Assembly (NCBI GenBank): GCA_002291465.1
Contig: CP021238.1
Coordinates: 1,860,001 to 1,924,000 of the forward strand
Reading direction: 5' to 3'
From: Mycobacterium lepraemurium
Lineage (GTDB): Bacteria > Actinomycetota > Actinomycetes > Mycobacteriales > Mycobacteriaceae
DNA length: 64,000 nt
A model generated the notes under the pieces. The model did not search any database, was not told the DNA's origin, and saw only the letters and a program-made list of their open reading frames with translations. The stretch's first letter is position 1. Every line of letters begins with the position of its first letter. A program made the translations under genes and the position numbers. Of this stretch, positions 47,844 through 57,728 are shown one piece after another.

Positions 47844-49412
47844 ATGACAGCCATGTCGCGCCTGAGATCGTTGAGCTCGGCGCTGCTCTCATTCGGCCTC
47901 GTTCTCGGTGGAACGTCGGGTGCCGGGTTGCCGGTGGCCGGCGCCACCCCGGAGCCCGGCGCCGGGCAGACCCCGGCGCCGGGCTCCGGGGTGGCCGCGG
48001 CGCCGCAGGGCTGGGGGAGCTGCAGCCAATTCGTCACGGACACAAGAGGTATCCCGACCGCGCAGTGCACCACGGTGTCGGTCCCGATCGACTACAACAA
48101 CCTCGGCGCCGGGCAGGCCAAGCTCGCCGTGATCCGGGTACCGGCGACCGGTCAGCGGATAGGCTCGCTGCTGGTCAACCCCGGCGGCCCGGGCGGCTCG
48201 GCCGTCGACATGGTGGCCGCGATGGCCTCCGACATGGACAACTCGGCCATCCGGCGCAGCTTCGACCTGGTCGGCTTCGATCCGCGCGGGGTGGGCCACT
48301 CGACACCGCCGCTGCGGTGTCGCACCGACGCCGAGTTCGACGCCTACCGGCGCGAACCCATGGTCGACTACAGCCCGGCCGGGGTGGCCCACATCGAGCA
48401 GCTCTACCGACAGCTGGCCCAGCAGTGCGTCAACCGGATGGGCACCGCATTCCTGGCCAACGCCGGCACCGCCTCGGTCGCCCGCGACATGGACGCGGTG
48501 CGCCAGGCGCTCGGCGACGAGCCGATCAACTACCTGGGCTACAGCTATGGCACCGTGCTGGGCACCGCGTATCTGGAGAAGTTCAGCAACCACGTGCGGG
48601 CGATGGTGCTCGACGGCGCCATCGACCCGACCGTCGGGCCGGTCGACGAGAACATCAACCAAATGGCCGGATTCCAAACGGCTTTCAACGACTATGCCAC
48701 CGACTGCGCCCGCTCGCCGGGCTGCCCGCTGGGCACCGACCCGGCGCAATTCGTCAACCGCTACCACGCCCTGGTCGACCCGCTGGTCACCCGGCCGGGG
48801 CGCACCGCCGACCCGCGCGGGCTGAGCTACGCCGACGCCACCACTGGCACCATTAACGCCCTCTACACGCCGGCGCACTGGAAATACCTGACCAGCGGTC
48901 TGCTCGGGCTGGCGCGCGGCACCGACGCCGGCGACCTGCTGGCGCTCGCCGACGACTATCAGGGCCGCGACCGCAACGGCCACTACTCCAACGACCAGGA
49001 CGCGTTCAACGCAGTCCGCTGCGTCGACGCCCCGAACCCGACCGACCAGGCCAGCTGGGTCAGCGCCGACCAGAGGATCCGCCAGGCCGCGCCGTTTTTG
49101 AGCTATGGGCCGTTCACCGGCAACGCGCCCCGCGACCTGTGCGCGCTGTGGCCGGTGCCGGCGACGTCGGCGCCGCACCCCGCCCCGCCGATGCCCGCGG
49201 GCAAGGTCGTCGTCGTCTCCACCACGCACGACCCGGCCACGCCGTATCAGGCCGGGGTGAATCTGGCCCGACAGCTCGGTGGCCCGCTGATCACCTACGA
49301 CGGGACGCAGCACACGGCGGTGTTCAACGGCGACCAATGCGTGGACAACGCCGTGGTGCGCTATTTCGTCGCCGGCACGCCGCCGCCGGCGTCTTATCGC
49401 TGCCAGTCCTGA
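47844..49412 (+). CDS. Secreted alpha/beta hydrolase, Hip1 paralogue, Rv2223c-type
   Basis: 522 residues. A signal peptide (SSALLSFGLVLGGTSGAGLPVAGA) without lipobox predicts a secreted protein, unlike Hip1. Catalytic blocks are VNPGGPGGSA near residue 117, GYSYGTVLG near 232 and STTHDPATP/TQHTAVF near 460-490. A Pro/Gly/Ala-rich stretch precedes the catalytic domain. Same family as tripeptidyl aminopeptidases. The catalytic Ser/Asp/His all appear present. Start ATG 47844 matches M. tuberculosis Rv2223c length. It arose by tandem duplication with the previous gene; substrate unknown. Confidence 0.87.
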   Translation: MTAMSRLRSLSSALLSFGLVLGGTSGAGLPVAGATPEPGAGQTPAPGSGVAAAPQGWGSCSQFVTDTRGIPTAQCTTVSVPIDYNNLGAGQAKLAVIRVPATGQRIGSLLVNPGGPGGSAVDMVAAMASDMDNSAIRRSFDLVGFDPRGVGHSTPPLRCRTDAEFDAYRREPMVDYSPAGVAHIEQLYRQLAQQCVNRMGTAFLANAGTASVARDMDAVRQALGDEPINYLGYSYGTVLGTAYLEKFSNHVRAMVLDGAIDPTVGPVDENINQMAGFQTAFNDYATDCARSPGCPLGTDPAQFVNRYHALVDPLVTRPGRTADPRGLSYADATTGTINALYTPAHWKYLTSGLLGLARGTDAGDLLALADDYQGRDRNGHYSNDQDAFNAVRCVDAPNPTDQASWVSADQRIRQAAPFLSYGPFTGNAPRDLCALWPVPATSAPHPAPPMPAGKVVVVSTTHDPATPYQAGVNLARQLGGPLITYDGTQHTAVFNGDQCVDNAVVRYFVAGTPPPASYRCQS

Positions 49413-49481
49413 CCAGCGCCGCACGTCCCACCGCAACGGTTCTGAGCGGGCATCGGTAACACAAAATTAACAGCGGTTGCC

Positions 49482-49487
49482 TACTGT
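49482..49487 (+). promoter_or_regulatory. Leaderless -10 box for glnA2
   Basis: TACTGT ends 7 nt before ATG 49495. No Shine-Dalgarno sequence was seen. Confidence 0.5.
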
Positions 49488-49494
49488 TCGAGAT

Positions 49495-50835
49495 ATGGAT
49501 CGACAGAAGGAATTCGTCCTGCGCACCCTCGAGGAACGGGACATCCGCTTCGTTCGGTTGTGGTTCACCGATGTGCTCGGGTTCCTCAAGTCGGTCGCCA
49601 TCGCCCCGGCCGAACTCGAAGGCGCCTTCGAGGAGGGCATCGGCTTCGACGGCTCCTCGATCGAGGGCTTCTCCCGGGTGTCGGAATCCGACACCGTCGC
49701 AAACCCCGACCCGTCCACCTTCCAGGTGCTGCCATGGGCCTCGTCCAACGGCCACCACCACTCGGCGCGAATGTTCTGCGACATCACCATGCCGGACGGG
49801 TCGCCGTCCTGGGCCGACCCGCGGCACGTGCTGCGCCGCCAGCTGCAGAAGGCCAACGACCTGGGCTTCTCCTGCTACGTGCACCCCGAGATCGAGTTCT
49901 TCCTGCTCAAGCCCGGGCCCGACGACGGCACGCCGCCCGTCCCCGTCGACACCGCCGGCTACTTCGACCAGGCCATCCACGACTCCGCCTCCAACTTCCG
50001 CCGGCACGCCATCGAGGCGCTGGAGTTCATGGGCATCTCGGTGGAGTTCAGCCACCACGAGGGCGCGCCCGGCCAGCAGGAGATCGACCTGCGCTTTGCC
50101 GACGCCCTGTCGATGGCCGACAACGTGATGACGTTCCGCTACGTCATCAAGGAGGTCGCGATCGAGAACGGCGCCCGCGCCTCGTTCATGCCCAAGCCGT
50201 TCGGGCAGCATCCCGGCTCGGCGATGCACACCCACATGAGCCTGTTCGAGGGCGATGTCAACGCGTTCCACAGCCCCGACGACCCGCTGCAGCTCTCGGA
50301 CGTGGGCAAGTCGTTCATCGCCGGCATCCTCGAGCACGCCTCCGAGATCAGCGCCGTTACCAACCAATGGGTGAACTCCTACAAGCGGCTGGTGGGCGGC
50401 GGCGAGGCCCCCACCGCCGCGTCCTGGGGGGCGGCCAACCGCTCGGCGCTGGTACGGGTGCCGATGTACACGCCGCACAAGACGTCGTCGCGGCGCGTCG
50501 AGGTGCGCAGCCCCGACTCGGCGTGCAACCCCTACCTGACCTTCGCCGTGCTGCTGGCCGCCGGCCTGCGCGGGGTGGAGAAGGGCTACGTGCTGGGGCC
50601 GCAGGCCGAGGACAACGTGTGGGACCTGACCTCCGAGGAGCGGATCGCGATGGGCTATCGCGAACTGCCCACCAGCCTCGACAGCGCGCTGCGCGCCATG
50701 GAGTCCTCGGAGCTGGTCGCGGAGACGTTGGGGGAGCATGTCTTTGACTTCTTCCTGCGCAACAAGCGCACCGAGTGGGCGACCTACCGCAGCCACGTCA
50801 CCCCGTACGAACTGCGCACCTACCTGTCGCTGTAG
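49495..50835 (+). CDS. glnA2: Glutamine synthetase GlnA2 (type I)
   Basis: 446 residues, as Rv2222c. GS signatures: GFDGSSIEGF near residue 50, metal ligands in YVHPEIEFFLL and HHEGAPGQQEID, NWWN-like ALVRVP and SRRVEVRSPDSACNP near 335. At the position of the adenylylation tyrosine of GlnA1 (NLY-type loop) this protein has NVWDLT, Trp in place of Tyr, so it is probably not controlled by GlnE. GlnA2 is dispensable for glutamine synthesis in M. tuberculosis. It lies just before glnE on the same strand. Confidence 0.92.
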   Translation: MDRQKEFVLRTLEERDIRFVRLWFTDVLGFLKSVAIAPAELEGAFEEGIGFDGSSIEGFSRVSESDTVANPDPSTFQVLPWASSNGHHHSARMFCDITMPDGSPSWADPRHVLRRQLQKANDLGFSCYVHPEIEFFLLKPGPDDGTPPVPVDTAGYFDQAIHDSASNFRRHAIEALEFMGISVEFSHHEGAPGQQEIDLRFADALSMADNVMTFRYVIKEVAIENGARASFMPKPFGQHPGSAMHTHMSLFEGDVNAFHSPDDPLQLSDVGKSFIAGILEHASEISAVTNQWVNSYKRLVGGGEAPTAASWGAANRSALVRVPMYTPHKTSSRRVEVRSPDSACNPYLTFAVLLAAGLRGVEKGYVLGPQAEDNVWDLTSEERIAMGYRELPTSLDSALRAMESSELVAETLGEHVFDFFLRNKRTEWATYRSHVTPYELRTYLSL

Positions 50836-50893
50836 CCCCGGCGCCGTAGCGCATTTCCCGTCCCGGGTGCGCCGGCGCGGCGTCGGGTTGCGC

Positions 50894-50899
50894 TACCGT
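50894..50899 (+). promoter_or_regulatory. Leaderless -10 box for glnE
   Basis: TACCGT is 7 nt before GTG 50907 but only 1 nt before GTG 50901, so it favours the inner start. Confidence 0.45.
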
Positions 50900-50906
50900 C
50901 GTGGTC

Positions 50907-53897
50907 GTGACCAAACCCGCGACGCAGCGCCCCCGGCTGCCCAGCGTCGGCCGGCTCGGGTTGGTCGATCCCCAAGCGGCCGAACGGATGGCGCAGCTGG
51001 GTTGGTACGACCATGACGATCAGGCCCACGTCGATCTGCTGTGGGCGCTGTCCCGGGCGCCGGACCCCGACGCCGCGCTGTTCGCCCTGGTCCGGCTGGC
51101 CGAGACCCCCGACGCCGGGTGGGACGAACTGGGCGCCGCCCTGCTCACCGAACGCCCGTTGCGGGGACGGCTGTTCGCGGTGCTCGGCTCCTCGCTGGCC
51201 CTGGGTGACCACCTGGTCACCCAACCGCGATCCTGGAAACTTTTGCGCGGCAACGTCTCTCTGCCCACCCACGACGAGCTGTGCGCGATGTTCACCGGCT
51301 GCGTCGACGAGGCGCTGGCCGACCCCGGCTCGGCGATGGTGCGGCTGCGCACCCTGTACCGGGACCGGCTGCTGGTGCTGGCCGCGCTCGACCTGGCCGC
51401 CACCGTCGAGGACGAACTGGTGCTGCCGTTCACCGTGGTGGCGGCCCACCTGTCGGACTTGGCCGACGCGGCGCTGGCCGCCGCGCTGCGGGTGGCCGAA
51501 CACAACGTGTGCGGCGACCGGACACCGCCGCGGCTGGCGGTCATCGCGATGGGCAAATGCGGTGCCCGCGAACTGAACTACGTCAGCGACGTCGACGTCA
51601 TCTTCGTTGGCGAGCGCGCCGACACCGTCACCACCCGGGTGGCCAGCGAGATGATGCGGCTGGCGTCCGAGGCGTTCTTCCAGGTCGACGCCGGGCTGCG
51701 ACCGGAAGGCCGCAGCGGCGAGCTGGTCCGCACCGTGGAGTCGCACATCGCCTACTACCAGCGCTGGGCCAAGACGTGGGAGTTCCAGGCGCTGCTGAAA
51801 GCCCGTGCGGCGGTGGGCGACGCGGAGCTCGGCTGGCGCTACCTGGACGCGCTGATGCCGATGGTGTGGGTCGCCTGCGAACGCGAGGACTTCGTGGTCG
51901 AGGTGCAGGCGATGCGCCGGCGCGTCGAGCAGCTGGTGCCCGCCGACGTCCGCGGCCGCGAGATCAAGCTGGGCAGCGGCGGGTTGCGCGACGTCGAATT
52001 CGCCGTGCAGCTCTTGCAGTTGGTGCACGGCCGCAGCGACGAGTCGCTGCACGTGGCCTCGACGGTCGACGCGCTGGCCGCGCTGGGGCAGGGCGGCTAC
52101 ATCGGGCGCGAGGACGCGGCCAACCTCACCGCCTCCTACGAATTCCTGCGGCTGCTCGAGCACCGGCTGCAGCTGCAGCGGCTCAAGCGCACCCACCTGC
52201 TGCCCGAGGCCGACGACGAGGAGGCGGTGCGCTGGCTGGCCCGGGCCGCCCACATCCGGCCGGACGGCCGCCACGACGCGGCCGGGGTGCTGCGCGAGGA
52301 GCTGCGGCACCAGAACCTGCGTGTCTCGCAACTGCACGCCAAGCTCTTCTACCAACCGCTGCTGGAATCGATCGGCCCGGCCGGGCTGGAGATCCGGCAC
52401 GGCATGACCTCCGAGGCTGCCGAGCGGCAGCTGGCGGCCCTGGGCTACGAGGGCCCGCAGAGCGCGTTGAAGCACATGTCGGCGCTGGTGAACCAGAGCG
52501 GCCGGCGCGGCCGGGTGCAGTCGGTGCTGCTGCCGCGGCTGCTGAACTGGATGTCGTATGCGCCCGACCCGGACGGCGGGCTGCTGGCCTACCGCCGGCT
52601 GTCGGAGGCGCTGGCCGGGGAGAGCTGGTATCTGTCCACGCTGCGGGACAAGCCCGCGGTGGCCCGGCGGCTCATGCATGTGCTGGGGACCTCGGCGTAC
52701 GTGCCCGACCTGCTGATGCGCGCGCCGCGGGTCATCCAGGAATACGGCGACGGGCCGTCCGGGCCCCGGCTGCTCGAGACCGACTCGGCCGCGGTGGCCC
52801 GCGCGCTGGTCGCCTCGGCCAGCCGGTATTCCGACCCGGTGCGGGCGATCGCCGGGGCGCGCACCCTGCGCCGCCGCGAGCTGGCCCGGGCGGCGTCGGC
52901 GGACCTGCTCGGCATGCTCGAGGTCACCGACGTGTGCAAGGCGCTGACCTCGGTGTGGGTGGCGGTGCTGCAGGCCGCGCTGGACGCGATGATCCGGGCC
53001 AACCTGCCCGACGACGGCCCGCAGCGGGGCAAGGCGCCGGCCGCCATTGCGGTGATCGGCATGGGCCGGCTGGGTGGCGCGGAGCTGGGCTACGGGTCCG
53101 ACGCCGACGTGATGTTCGTCTGCGAGCCGGCGCCCGGCGTCGACGATTCGGCGGCGGTGCGCTGGGCGGCCTCGGTCGCCGAGCAGGTTCGCACCCTGCT
53201 GGGCACTCCCAGCGTGGATCCGCCGCTGGATGTGGACGCCAACCTGCGGCCCGAGGGCCGCAACGGCCCGTTGGTGCGGACCCTGGCGTCATATGCCGCC
53301 TACTACGAGCAGTGGGCGCAGCCGTGGGAGATCCAGGCGTTGCTGCGCGCGCACGCGGTCGCCGGTGACGCGGAGCTGGGGCAGCGGTTCCTGCTGATGG
53401 CCGACAAGACGCGCTATCCCGCCGACGGGGTGTCGCCGGAGGCGGTGCGCGAGATCCGGCGCATCAAGGCCCGGGTGGACGCCGAGCGGCTGCCGCGCGG
53501 CGCCGACCCCAACACGCACACCAAGCTGGGCCGTGGCGGGCTTGCCGACATCGAATGGACCGTGCAGCTGCTGCAGCTGCTGCACGCCCAGGAGGTGCCG
53601 GCGCTGCACAACACGTCGACGCTGGAGTGTCTGGACGCGATCGCCGAGGCCGGCCTGGTTCCCGCCGACGAGGTGGACCTGCTGCGGCAGGCCTGGCTGA
53701 CGGCCACCCGGGCCCGCAACGCGCTGGTGCTGGTCCGCGGCAAGCCCACCGACCAGCTGCCGGGGCCCGGGCGTCAGCTGAACGCGGTCGCCGTCGCCGC
53801 GGGCTGGCCCACCGACGAGGGCGGGGAGTTCTTGGACAACTATCTACGGGTGACGCGACGCGCAAAAGCGGTCGTGCGCAAGGTGTTCGGAAGTTGA
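50907..53897 (+). CDS. glnE: Glutamine synthetase adenylyltransferase/deadenylase
   Basis: 996 residues with two nucleotidyltransferase domains: the N-terminal AR domain has [11 protein letters not shown] near residue 228 and the C-terminal AT domain [13 protein letters not shown] near 730, each with the G-S/D-x-D-x-D acidic pair. A linker and C-terminal helical regions follow each. GlnE adenylylates GlnA1 on its regulatory tyrosine and is essential in M. tuberculosis. GTG 50907 is preferred because a TACCGT box ends 7 nt upstream; GTG 50901 would add two residues. Intact over its whole length although broken genes flank it downstream. Confidence 0.93.
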   Translation: MTKPATQRPRLPSVGRLGLVDPQAAERMAQLGWYDHDDQAHVDLLWALSRAPDPDAALFALVRLAETPDAGWDELGAALLTERPLRGRLFAVLGSSLALGDHLVTQPRSWKLLRGNVSLPTHDELCAMFTGCVDEALADPGSAMVRLRTLYRDRLLVLAALDLAATVEDELVLPFTVVAAHLSDLADAALAAALRVAEHNVCGDRTPPRLAVIAMGKCGARELNYVSDVDVIFVGERADTVTTRVASEMMRLASEAFFQVDAGLRPEGRSGELVRTVESHIAYYQRWAKTWEFQALLKARAAVGDAELGWRYLDALMPMVWVACEREDFVVEVQAMRRRVEQLVPADVRGREIKLGSGGLRDVEFAVQLLQLVHGRSDESLHVASTVDALAALGQGGYIGREDAANLTASYEFLRLLEHRLQLQRLKRTHLLPEADDEEAVRWLARAAHIRPDGRHDAAGVLREELRHQNLRVSQLHAKLFYQPLLESIGPAGLEIRHGMTSEAAERQLAALGYEGPQSALKHMSALVNQSGRRGRVQSVLLPRLLNWMSYAPDPDGGLLAYRRLSEALAGESWYLSTLRDKPAVARRLMHVLGTSAYVPDLLMRAPRVIQEYGDGPSGPRLLETDSAAVARALVASASRYSDPVRAIAGARTLRRRELARAASADLLGMLEVTDVCKALTSVWVAVLQAALDAMIRANLPDDGPQRGKAPAAIAVIGMGRLGGAELGYGSDADVMFVCEPAPGVDDSAAVRWAASVAEQVRTLLGTPSVDPPLDVDANLRPEGRNGPLVRTLASYAAYYEQWAQPWEIQALLRAHAVAGDAELGQRFLLMADKTRYPADGVSPEAVREIRRIKARVDAERLPRGADPNTHTKLGRGGLADIEWTVQLLQLLHAQEVPALHNTSTLECLDAIAEAGLVPADEVDLLRQAWLTATRARNALVLVRGKPTDQLPGPGRQLNAVAVAAGWPTDEGGEFLDNYLRVTRRAKAVVRKVFGS

Positions 53898-54539
53898 GTC
53901 AGGAGACCGGCGCGTTGGTCGCCATATTCGAGGTGCTCGACGCGGCGGACGCCGAACGGGTGACCGCACTGTATGCCCCGTTGGCCGATGCGGTCCGCGA
54001 GCTCGTCGACGCCACCATCCGGACCGGGCTTCGGCGACGACGTCGTCGCCGAAGCCCGCTCGGCGATCGAGGCGGTCACCGCGTCGCTGCGGTGACGGAC
54101 CTGGCCGGTGGGGGTGAGCTACCGGGTCGACGGCCGGCCGCTGCCGTTGGGCAACGCCGCGATCGGCGTGTGCAATCCGATCGCCCCGCCGATCGTCGTG
54201 CACCACCAGGGCGACGGGTGCTGCTGGAGCGAGTTCGTCCTCGGCTCGGCCTACGAGGGGCCGCCGCGGTTGGTGCACGGCGGCGTCAGCGCCCTGGTGC
54301 TCGACCACATGCTTGGTGAGGCGGCCAGCGAAGGGCTGTCCAAGGCGCGGTTCACCGGCACCATCACCGTGAAATACCTGCGCGGCACACCGCTGGGCCC
54401 ACTGCGCTGCGACGCCTGGATCGACCGCCGCGAGGTCGTCAAAGTCTTTGCCCGAGGCACCATTTCGGATGCTGCGGGCGTCACCGTCGAGGCCGACGGC
54501 GTGTTCATCGAGCCGGCCTGGGCGCGGGAGACGCAGTGA
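53894..54539 (+). pseudogene. PaaI-like hot-dog thioesterase, frameshift plus nonsense
   Basis: TTG 53894 overlaps the glnE stop (TTGA). The N-terminal helix FEVLDAADAERVTALYAPLA reads well up to DATIRTG; an extra G near 54026 shifts the frame. Beyond it the other frame reads DDVVAEARSAIEAVTASLR, then TGA 54093-54095 (CGA to TGA fits), then RTWPVGVSYRVDGRPLPLG and the hot-dog core LVHGGVSALVLDHMLGEA with HGG and Asp of THEM4/PaaI thioesterases. Acyl-CoA hydrolysis is the family activity. Two lesions. The C-terminal core alone could start at GTG 54108 but lacks the N-terminal part. Confidence 0.75.
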
Positions 54540-55396
54540 GGTTCTACGTCAGCAGCGCCTTCTTGAACACCCGGGAGATCGTCGAGATCGCCAGGGCCGC
54601 AGACGAACTCGACTACGACGGGATCGGCATCCCCGACCATGTCGTCAACCAGGAGACCCTGGACACCCCCTACCCGTACACCAGGGACGGGCAGCGGCGC
54701 TGGCAGCCGTTCACCGACTGGCCCGACCAGTGGGTGCTCATCGGGGCGCTCGCCCAGGTCACCACCCGGCTGCGGTTCGTCAACACCGTCTACATCCCGG
54801 CGATGCGCAACCCGTACTCGGCGGCCAAAGCCATTGGCACCGGTGCGGTTCTGGCGTCGGGCCGGGTGGAGCTGGGCATCGGCGTCGGCTGGTGCCGCGA
54901 GGAATTCGCGTTGATGGGGGAGCGGTTCGAGGCACGCGGCAAACGCACCGACGAGATCATCGAGCTGATGCGGACGCTGTGGGCGCCGGGCTGGACGCAG
55001 TTCGACGGCGAGTTCTACTCCGCGCCGCGGCTGGAGATGCAGCCCACCCCGCCGCCGATCCCGGTGTATGTGGGCGGGCTGTCGGACATCGCGCTGCGCC
55101 GCGCCGCCCGCAACGACGGCTGGATCGGCGACCTGATCAAGACCGAGCGGGCCATCGAGGCCGTCGGCCGGCTGCGTGAGCTGCGCGCCGAAAACGGTTT
55201 GACGATGGATGATTTCACCATCCTGACGCCGCTGACCGACGCGTTCACCACCGCCGATTACCGGCGTGCCGAGGATGCCGGCATCACCGGGATCATCACC
55301 ATGCCGTGGATGTTCTACGCCGGGCCGCAGGCGTCGCTGGACGACAAGATCGACGGCATGCAGCGGTTCCGCAAGGACCTCGCGCTGGATGGGTAG
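54536..55396 (+). CDS. LLM-class F420-dependent oxidoreductase
   Basis: 286 residues. Luciferase-like TIM barrel: MRFYVSSAFLNTREIVEIAR, PDHVVNQETLDTPYPYT near residue 35, RNPYSAAKAIGTGAVLASGR near 92 and GVGWCREEFALMG near 120; the C-terminal GGLSDIALRRAARNDGWIGD is the F420 phosphate region. Such enzymes use coenzyme F420 to reduce unsaturated substrates. GTG 54536 overlaps the thioesterase stop (GTGA), so it shared a transcript with that broken gene and glnE. Substrate unknown. Intact, ending about 130 bp before a strong terminator. Confidence 0.83.
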   Translation: MRFYVSSAFLNTREIVEIARAADELDYDGIGIPDHVVNQETLDTPYPYTRDGQRRWQPFTDWPDQWVLIGALAQVTTRLRFVNTVYIPAMRNPYSAAKAIGTGAVLASGRVELGIGVGWCREEFALMGERFEARGKRTDEIIELMRTLWAPGWTQFDGEFYSAPRLEMQPTPPPIPVYVGGLSDIALRRAARNDGWIGDLIKTERAIEAVGRLRELRAENGLTMDDFTILTPLTDAFTTADYRRAEDAGITGIITMPWMFYAGPQASLDDKIDGMQRFRKDLALDG

Positions 55397-55529
55397 GGGC
55401 TGGACGCCTGGGGCGGGGCGGCTTCCCCCGAGCCCTACGACACTTACCCGGTGGCGACGACACGCCGGCACGGGCCGCCATCGCTTAAGTCTCGCGGAAC
55501 CCAGCAGGCGCGGCGGGAGACGAGACCGC

Positions 55530-55550
55530 CCGCCCGATCGGATCGGGCGG
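55530..55550. terminator. Terminator hairpin between the convergent LLM and glnA1 genes
   Basis: CCGCCCGATC and GATCGGGCGG flank a single G: a perfect 10-bp dyad. It lies 18 nt after the glnA1 stop (minus strand) and in the 171-bp convergent gap, so it can end both transcripts. There is no U-tract, as is usual in mycobacteria. The rest of the gap shows nothing clear. Confidence 0.7.
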
Positions 55551-55567
55551 CATCGACTTAGACGTCT

Positions 55568-57004
55568 CTAAACGTCGTAGTACAGCGCGAATTCGTAGGG
55601 GTGCGGCCGGACCTGGACCGGCAGGATCTCGGTCTCGCGCTTGAAGCTGATCCACGTCTCGATCAGGTCGGGCGTGAAAACGCCTCCCTCGGTGAGGTAT
55701 TCGTGGTCCTCCTCCAGCCGGTCGATGACCGCGGAAAGCTGGGTCGGCGCCTGCGGGATGTTGGCGGCCTCCTCGGGCGGCAGCTCGTAGAGGTCCTTGT
55801 CGACCGGCGCCTGCGGCTCGATCTTGTTCTTGATGCCGTCCAGGCCGGCCATCAGCATGGCCGAGAACGCCAGGTACGGGTTGCCCGAGGAGTCGGGGCA
55901 ACGGAATTCGAGCCGCTTGGCCTTCGGGTTGGTGCCGGTGATCGGGATGCGCACACACGCCGAGCGGTTGCGCTGGCTGTAGACCAGGTTGATCGGCGCC
56001 TCGAAGCCCGGCACCAGGCGCTTGTAGGAGTTCGTCGTCGGGTTGGTGAACGCTAGCAGCGACGGCGCGTGGTGCAGCAGGCCGCCGATGTAGTGCCGCG
56101 CGGTGTCCGACAGACCGGCGTAGCCCGTCTCGTCGTACATCAGCGGGCTGCCGTCCTTCCACAGCGACTGATGGGTGTGCATGCCGGAGCCGTTGTCCCC
56201 GAACAGCGGCTTGGGCATGAACGTGACGGTCTTGCTGTTCTGCCACGCGGTGTTCTTGACGATGTACTTGTAGAGCATCATGTCGTCGGCCGCGTGCAAC
56301 AGCGTGTTGAACTTGTAGTTGATCTCGGCCTGGCCGCCGGTGCCCACCTCGTGGTGGCCCTTCTCCAGGCTGAAGCTGGCCTTGATCAGGTTGGACAGCA
56401 TCTGGTCGCGCAGGTCGACGTAGTGGTCGACGGGGGCGACGGGGAAGTAGCCCCCCTTGGGGCGGACCTTGTAGCCGCGGTTGGGGCTGCCGTCGAGCTC
56501 GTTGGGCGAGCCGGTGTTCCACCAGCCCGAGATGGCGTCGATCTCGTAGAACGAGCCGTTGGTGCGCGAGTCGAAGCTCACCGAGTCGAAGATGTAGAAC
56601 TCGGCCTCGGCGCCGAAGTACGCGGTGTCAGCCACACCGGTGGAGATCAGGTAGTTCTCCGCCTTGCGGGCGATGTTGCGCGGGTCGCGCGAGTACGGCT
56701 CGAGGGTGCACGGGTCGTGCACGAAGAAGTTCAGGTTCAGCGTCTTGGCCTCGCGGAACAGGTCGATCTGGGCCGTCGCCGGGTCCGGCAGGAGCAACAT
56801 GTCGGATTCGTGAATGGACTGGAATCCGCGAATGGACGAGCCGTCGAAGGTCAGGCCGTCCTCGAAGACGCTCTCGTCGAAAAACGAAACCGGGATTGTG
56901 AAGTGCTGCATGATGCCGGGCAGGTCACAGAACCGGACGTCGACAAATTCGACTTTCTCGTCCTTGGCGAGTTTGAAGACGTCGTCGGGCGTCGTTTCCG
57001 TCAC
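55568..57004 (-). CDS. glnA1: Glutamine synthetase GlnA1 (type I-beta)
   Basis: 478 residues, as Rv2220. GS blocks: [19 protein letters not shown] near residue 50, [12 protein letters not shown] near 130, [18 protein letters not shown] near 265 and [17 protein letters not shown] near 360. The adenylylation site DLYELPPEE near residue 405 is intact, so GlnE control is retained. It is the major, essential, partly secreted glutamine synthetase. GTG 57004 has AAGGAG 6 nt upstream. Convergent with the glnE gene group and ends near a strong hairpin. Intact. Confidence 0.95.
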   Translation of the reverse strand: MTETTPDDVFKLAKDEKVEFVDVRFCDLPGIMQHFTIPVSFFDESVFEDGLTFDGSSIRGFQSIHESDMLLLPDPATAQIDLFREAKTLNLNFFVHDPCTLEPYSRDPRNIARKAENYLISTGVADTAYFGAEAEFYIFDSVSFDSRTNGSFYEIDAISGWWNTGSPNELDGSPNRGYKVRPKGGYFPVAPVDHYVDLRDQMLSNLIKASFSLEKGHHEVGTGGQAEINYKFNTLLHAADDMMLYKYIVKNTAWQNSKTVTFMPKPLFGDNGSGMHTHQSLWKDGSPLMYDETGYAGLSDTARHYIGGLLHHAPSLLAFTNPTTNSYKRLVPGFEAPINLVYSQRNRSACVRIPITGTNPKAKRLEFRCPDSSGNPYLAFSAMLMAGLDGIKNKIEPQAPVDKDLYELPPEEAANIPQAPTQLSAVIDRLEEDHEYLTEGGVFTPDLIETWISFKRETEILPVQVRPHPYEFALYYDV

Positions 57005-57039
57005 AGAATGCTCCTTTACTTGGTGAGATCCGCGGCCTG

Positions 57040-57071
57040 ACGCTATGGAGCAGATGTTGCCCGTCAGTCAA
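57040..57071 (-). promoter_or_regulatory. Possible glnA1 promoter
   Basis: On the minus strand TTGACT (57071-57066) and TAGCGT (57045-57040) are separated by 20 nt, a bit long for a normal promoter. The start would be near 57033 with a leader of about 28 nt carrying AAGGAG. No clear GlnR palindrome was seen. Confidence 0.3.
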
Positions 57072-57138
57072 CCCGATGTTGGGCGCACGTTACGTGACCA
57101 TGCCACACGCAAAAAGTGGCCGCGTCGGCGGCGGGTTC

Positions 57139-57144
57139 TATTGT
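57139..57144 (+). promoter_or_regulatory. Leaderless -10 box for a short ORF before the RDD gene
   Basis: TATTGT ends 6 nt before ATG 57151. It gives the RDD gene a likely promoter, but with the short ORF translated first. Confidence 0.45.
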
Positions 57145-57150
57145 GGGGCC

Positions 57151-57252
57151 ATGGATCGCAAGATCGTATCTTTTCTGTTCGCGCGGCGCACCGTCTGCCC
57201 GCCCCGGCGGTGCCGGATCGCCGGGCGCCGCGACGCCGGTCCGGGGCGATGA
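57151..57252 (+). CDS. Short leaderless ORF coupled to the RDD gene (33 codons)
   Basis: MDRKIVSFLF followed by an Arg/Cys/Pro-rich tail with two cysteines (VCPPRRC). Its TGA overlaps the ATG of the RDD gene (ATGA), the classic geometry for translational coupling. A TATTGT -10 box lies 6 nt before its ATG. Mycobacteria do use leaderless short ORFs before operons, some sensing cysteine. Here it is seen only as geometry; no homologue was compared. It could be a chance ORF in G/C-rich DNA. Confidence 0.4.
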   Translation: MDRKIVSFLFARRTVCPPRRCRIAGRRDAGPGR

Positions 57253-57671
57253 CGCCGGAATCGCGATCCGCATATCCGGGCGAAAAGCTCGGCCTGCCGC
57301 AGCGCGGGCCCGGGTCGTTGGCGCCGATGGGGCCCCGGCTGGGTGTGTTGATGATCGACTGGCTGGTCTCCTACGGGCTGGCGGCGCTGGCCATGCGGTT
57401 GGGCTGGTTCTCGGCATCGGCTCTGGCCACCGGCGTGCTGGTGATCTGGTTCGTGCTGGGGGTGGTCTCGGTGCGGCTGTTCGGCTTCACGCCCGGCCAG
57501 CTGGTGCTGCGGCTGCAGGTGGTGACGGTGGACGGGCGGGGGCTGGTCGGCACCGGCCGTTCGGTGGTGCGCGGTGTGCTGGTCGGGACGGTGGTGCCGG
57601 CGTTGTTCACCGACTGGGACGGCCGCGGCCTGCAGGACCGGCTGACCGCGACGGCCGTGGTGCGGCGCTGA
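57249..57671 (+). CDS. RDD-family membrane protein, Rv2219A-type
   Basis: 140 residues. After a basic start (MTPESRSAYPGEKLGLPQRG) the RDD motif region reads APMGPRLGVLMIDWLVSYGLAALA, then two more hydrophobic helices (GVLVIWFVLGVVSVRLFGF, VVRGVLVGTVVPALF) and a closing GRGLQDRLTATAVV. RDD proteins have three helices with Arg/Asp/Asp and unknown, possibly ion-transport, functions. The start overlaps a 33-codon ORF. Divergent from glnA1 by 244 bp. Intact, length as Rv2219A. Confidence 0.8.
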   Translation: MTPESRSAYPGEKLGLPQRGPGSLAPMGPRLGVLMIDWLVSYGLAALAMRLGWFSASALATGVLVIWFVLGVVSVRLFGFTPGQLVLRLQVVTVDGRGLVGTGRSVVRGVLVGTVVPALFTDWDGRGLQDRLTATAVVRR

Positions 57672-57728
57672 GCTCTGCCGATGGCGGCGACCCTCTGCGC
57701 CCGGCCGCGGTTGCGATCGGCGCGGGAG

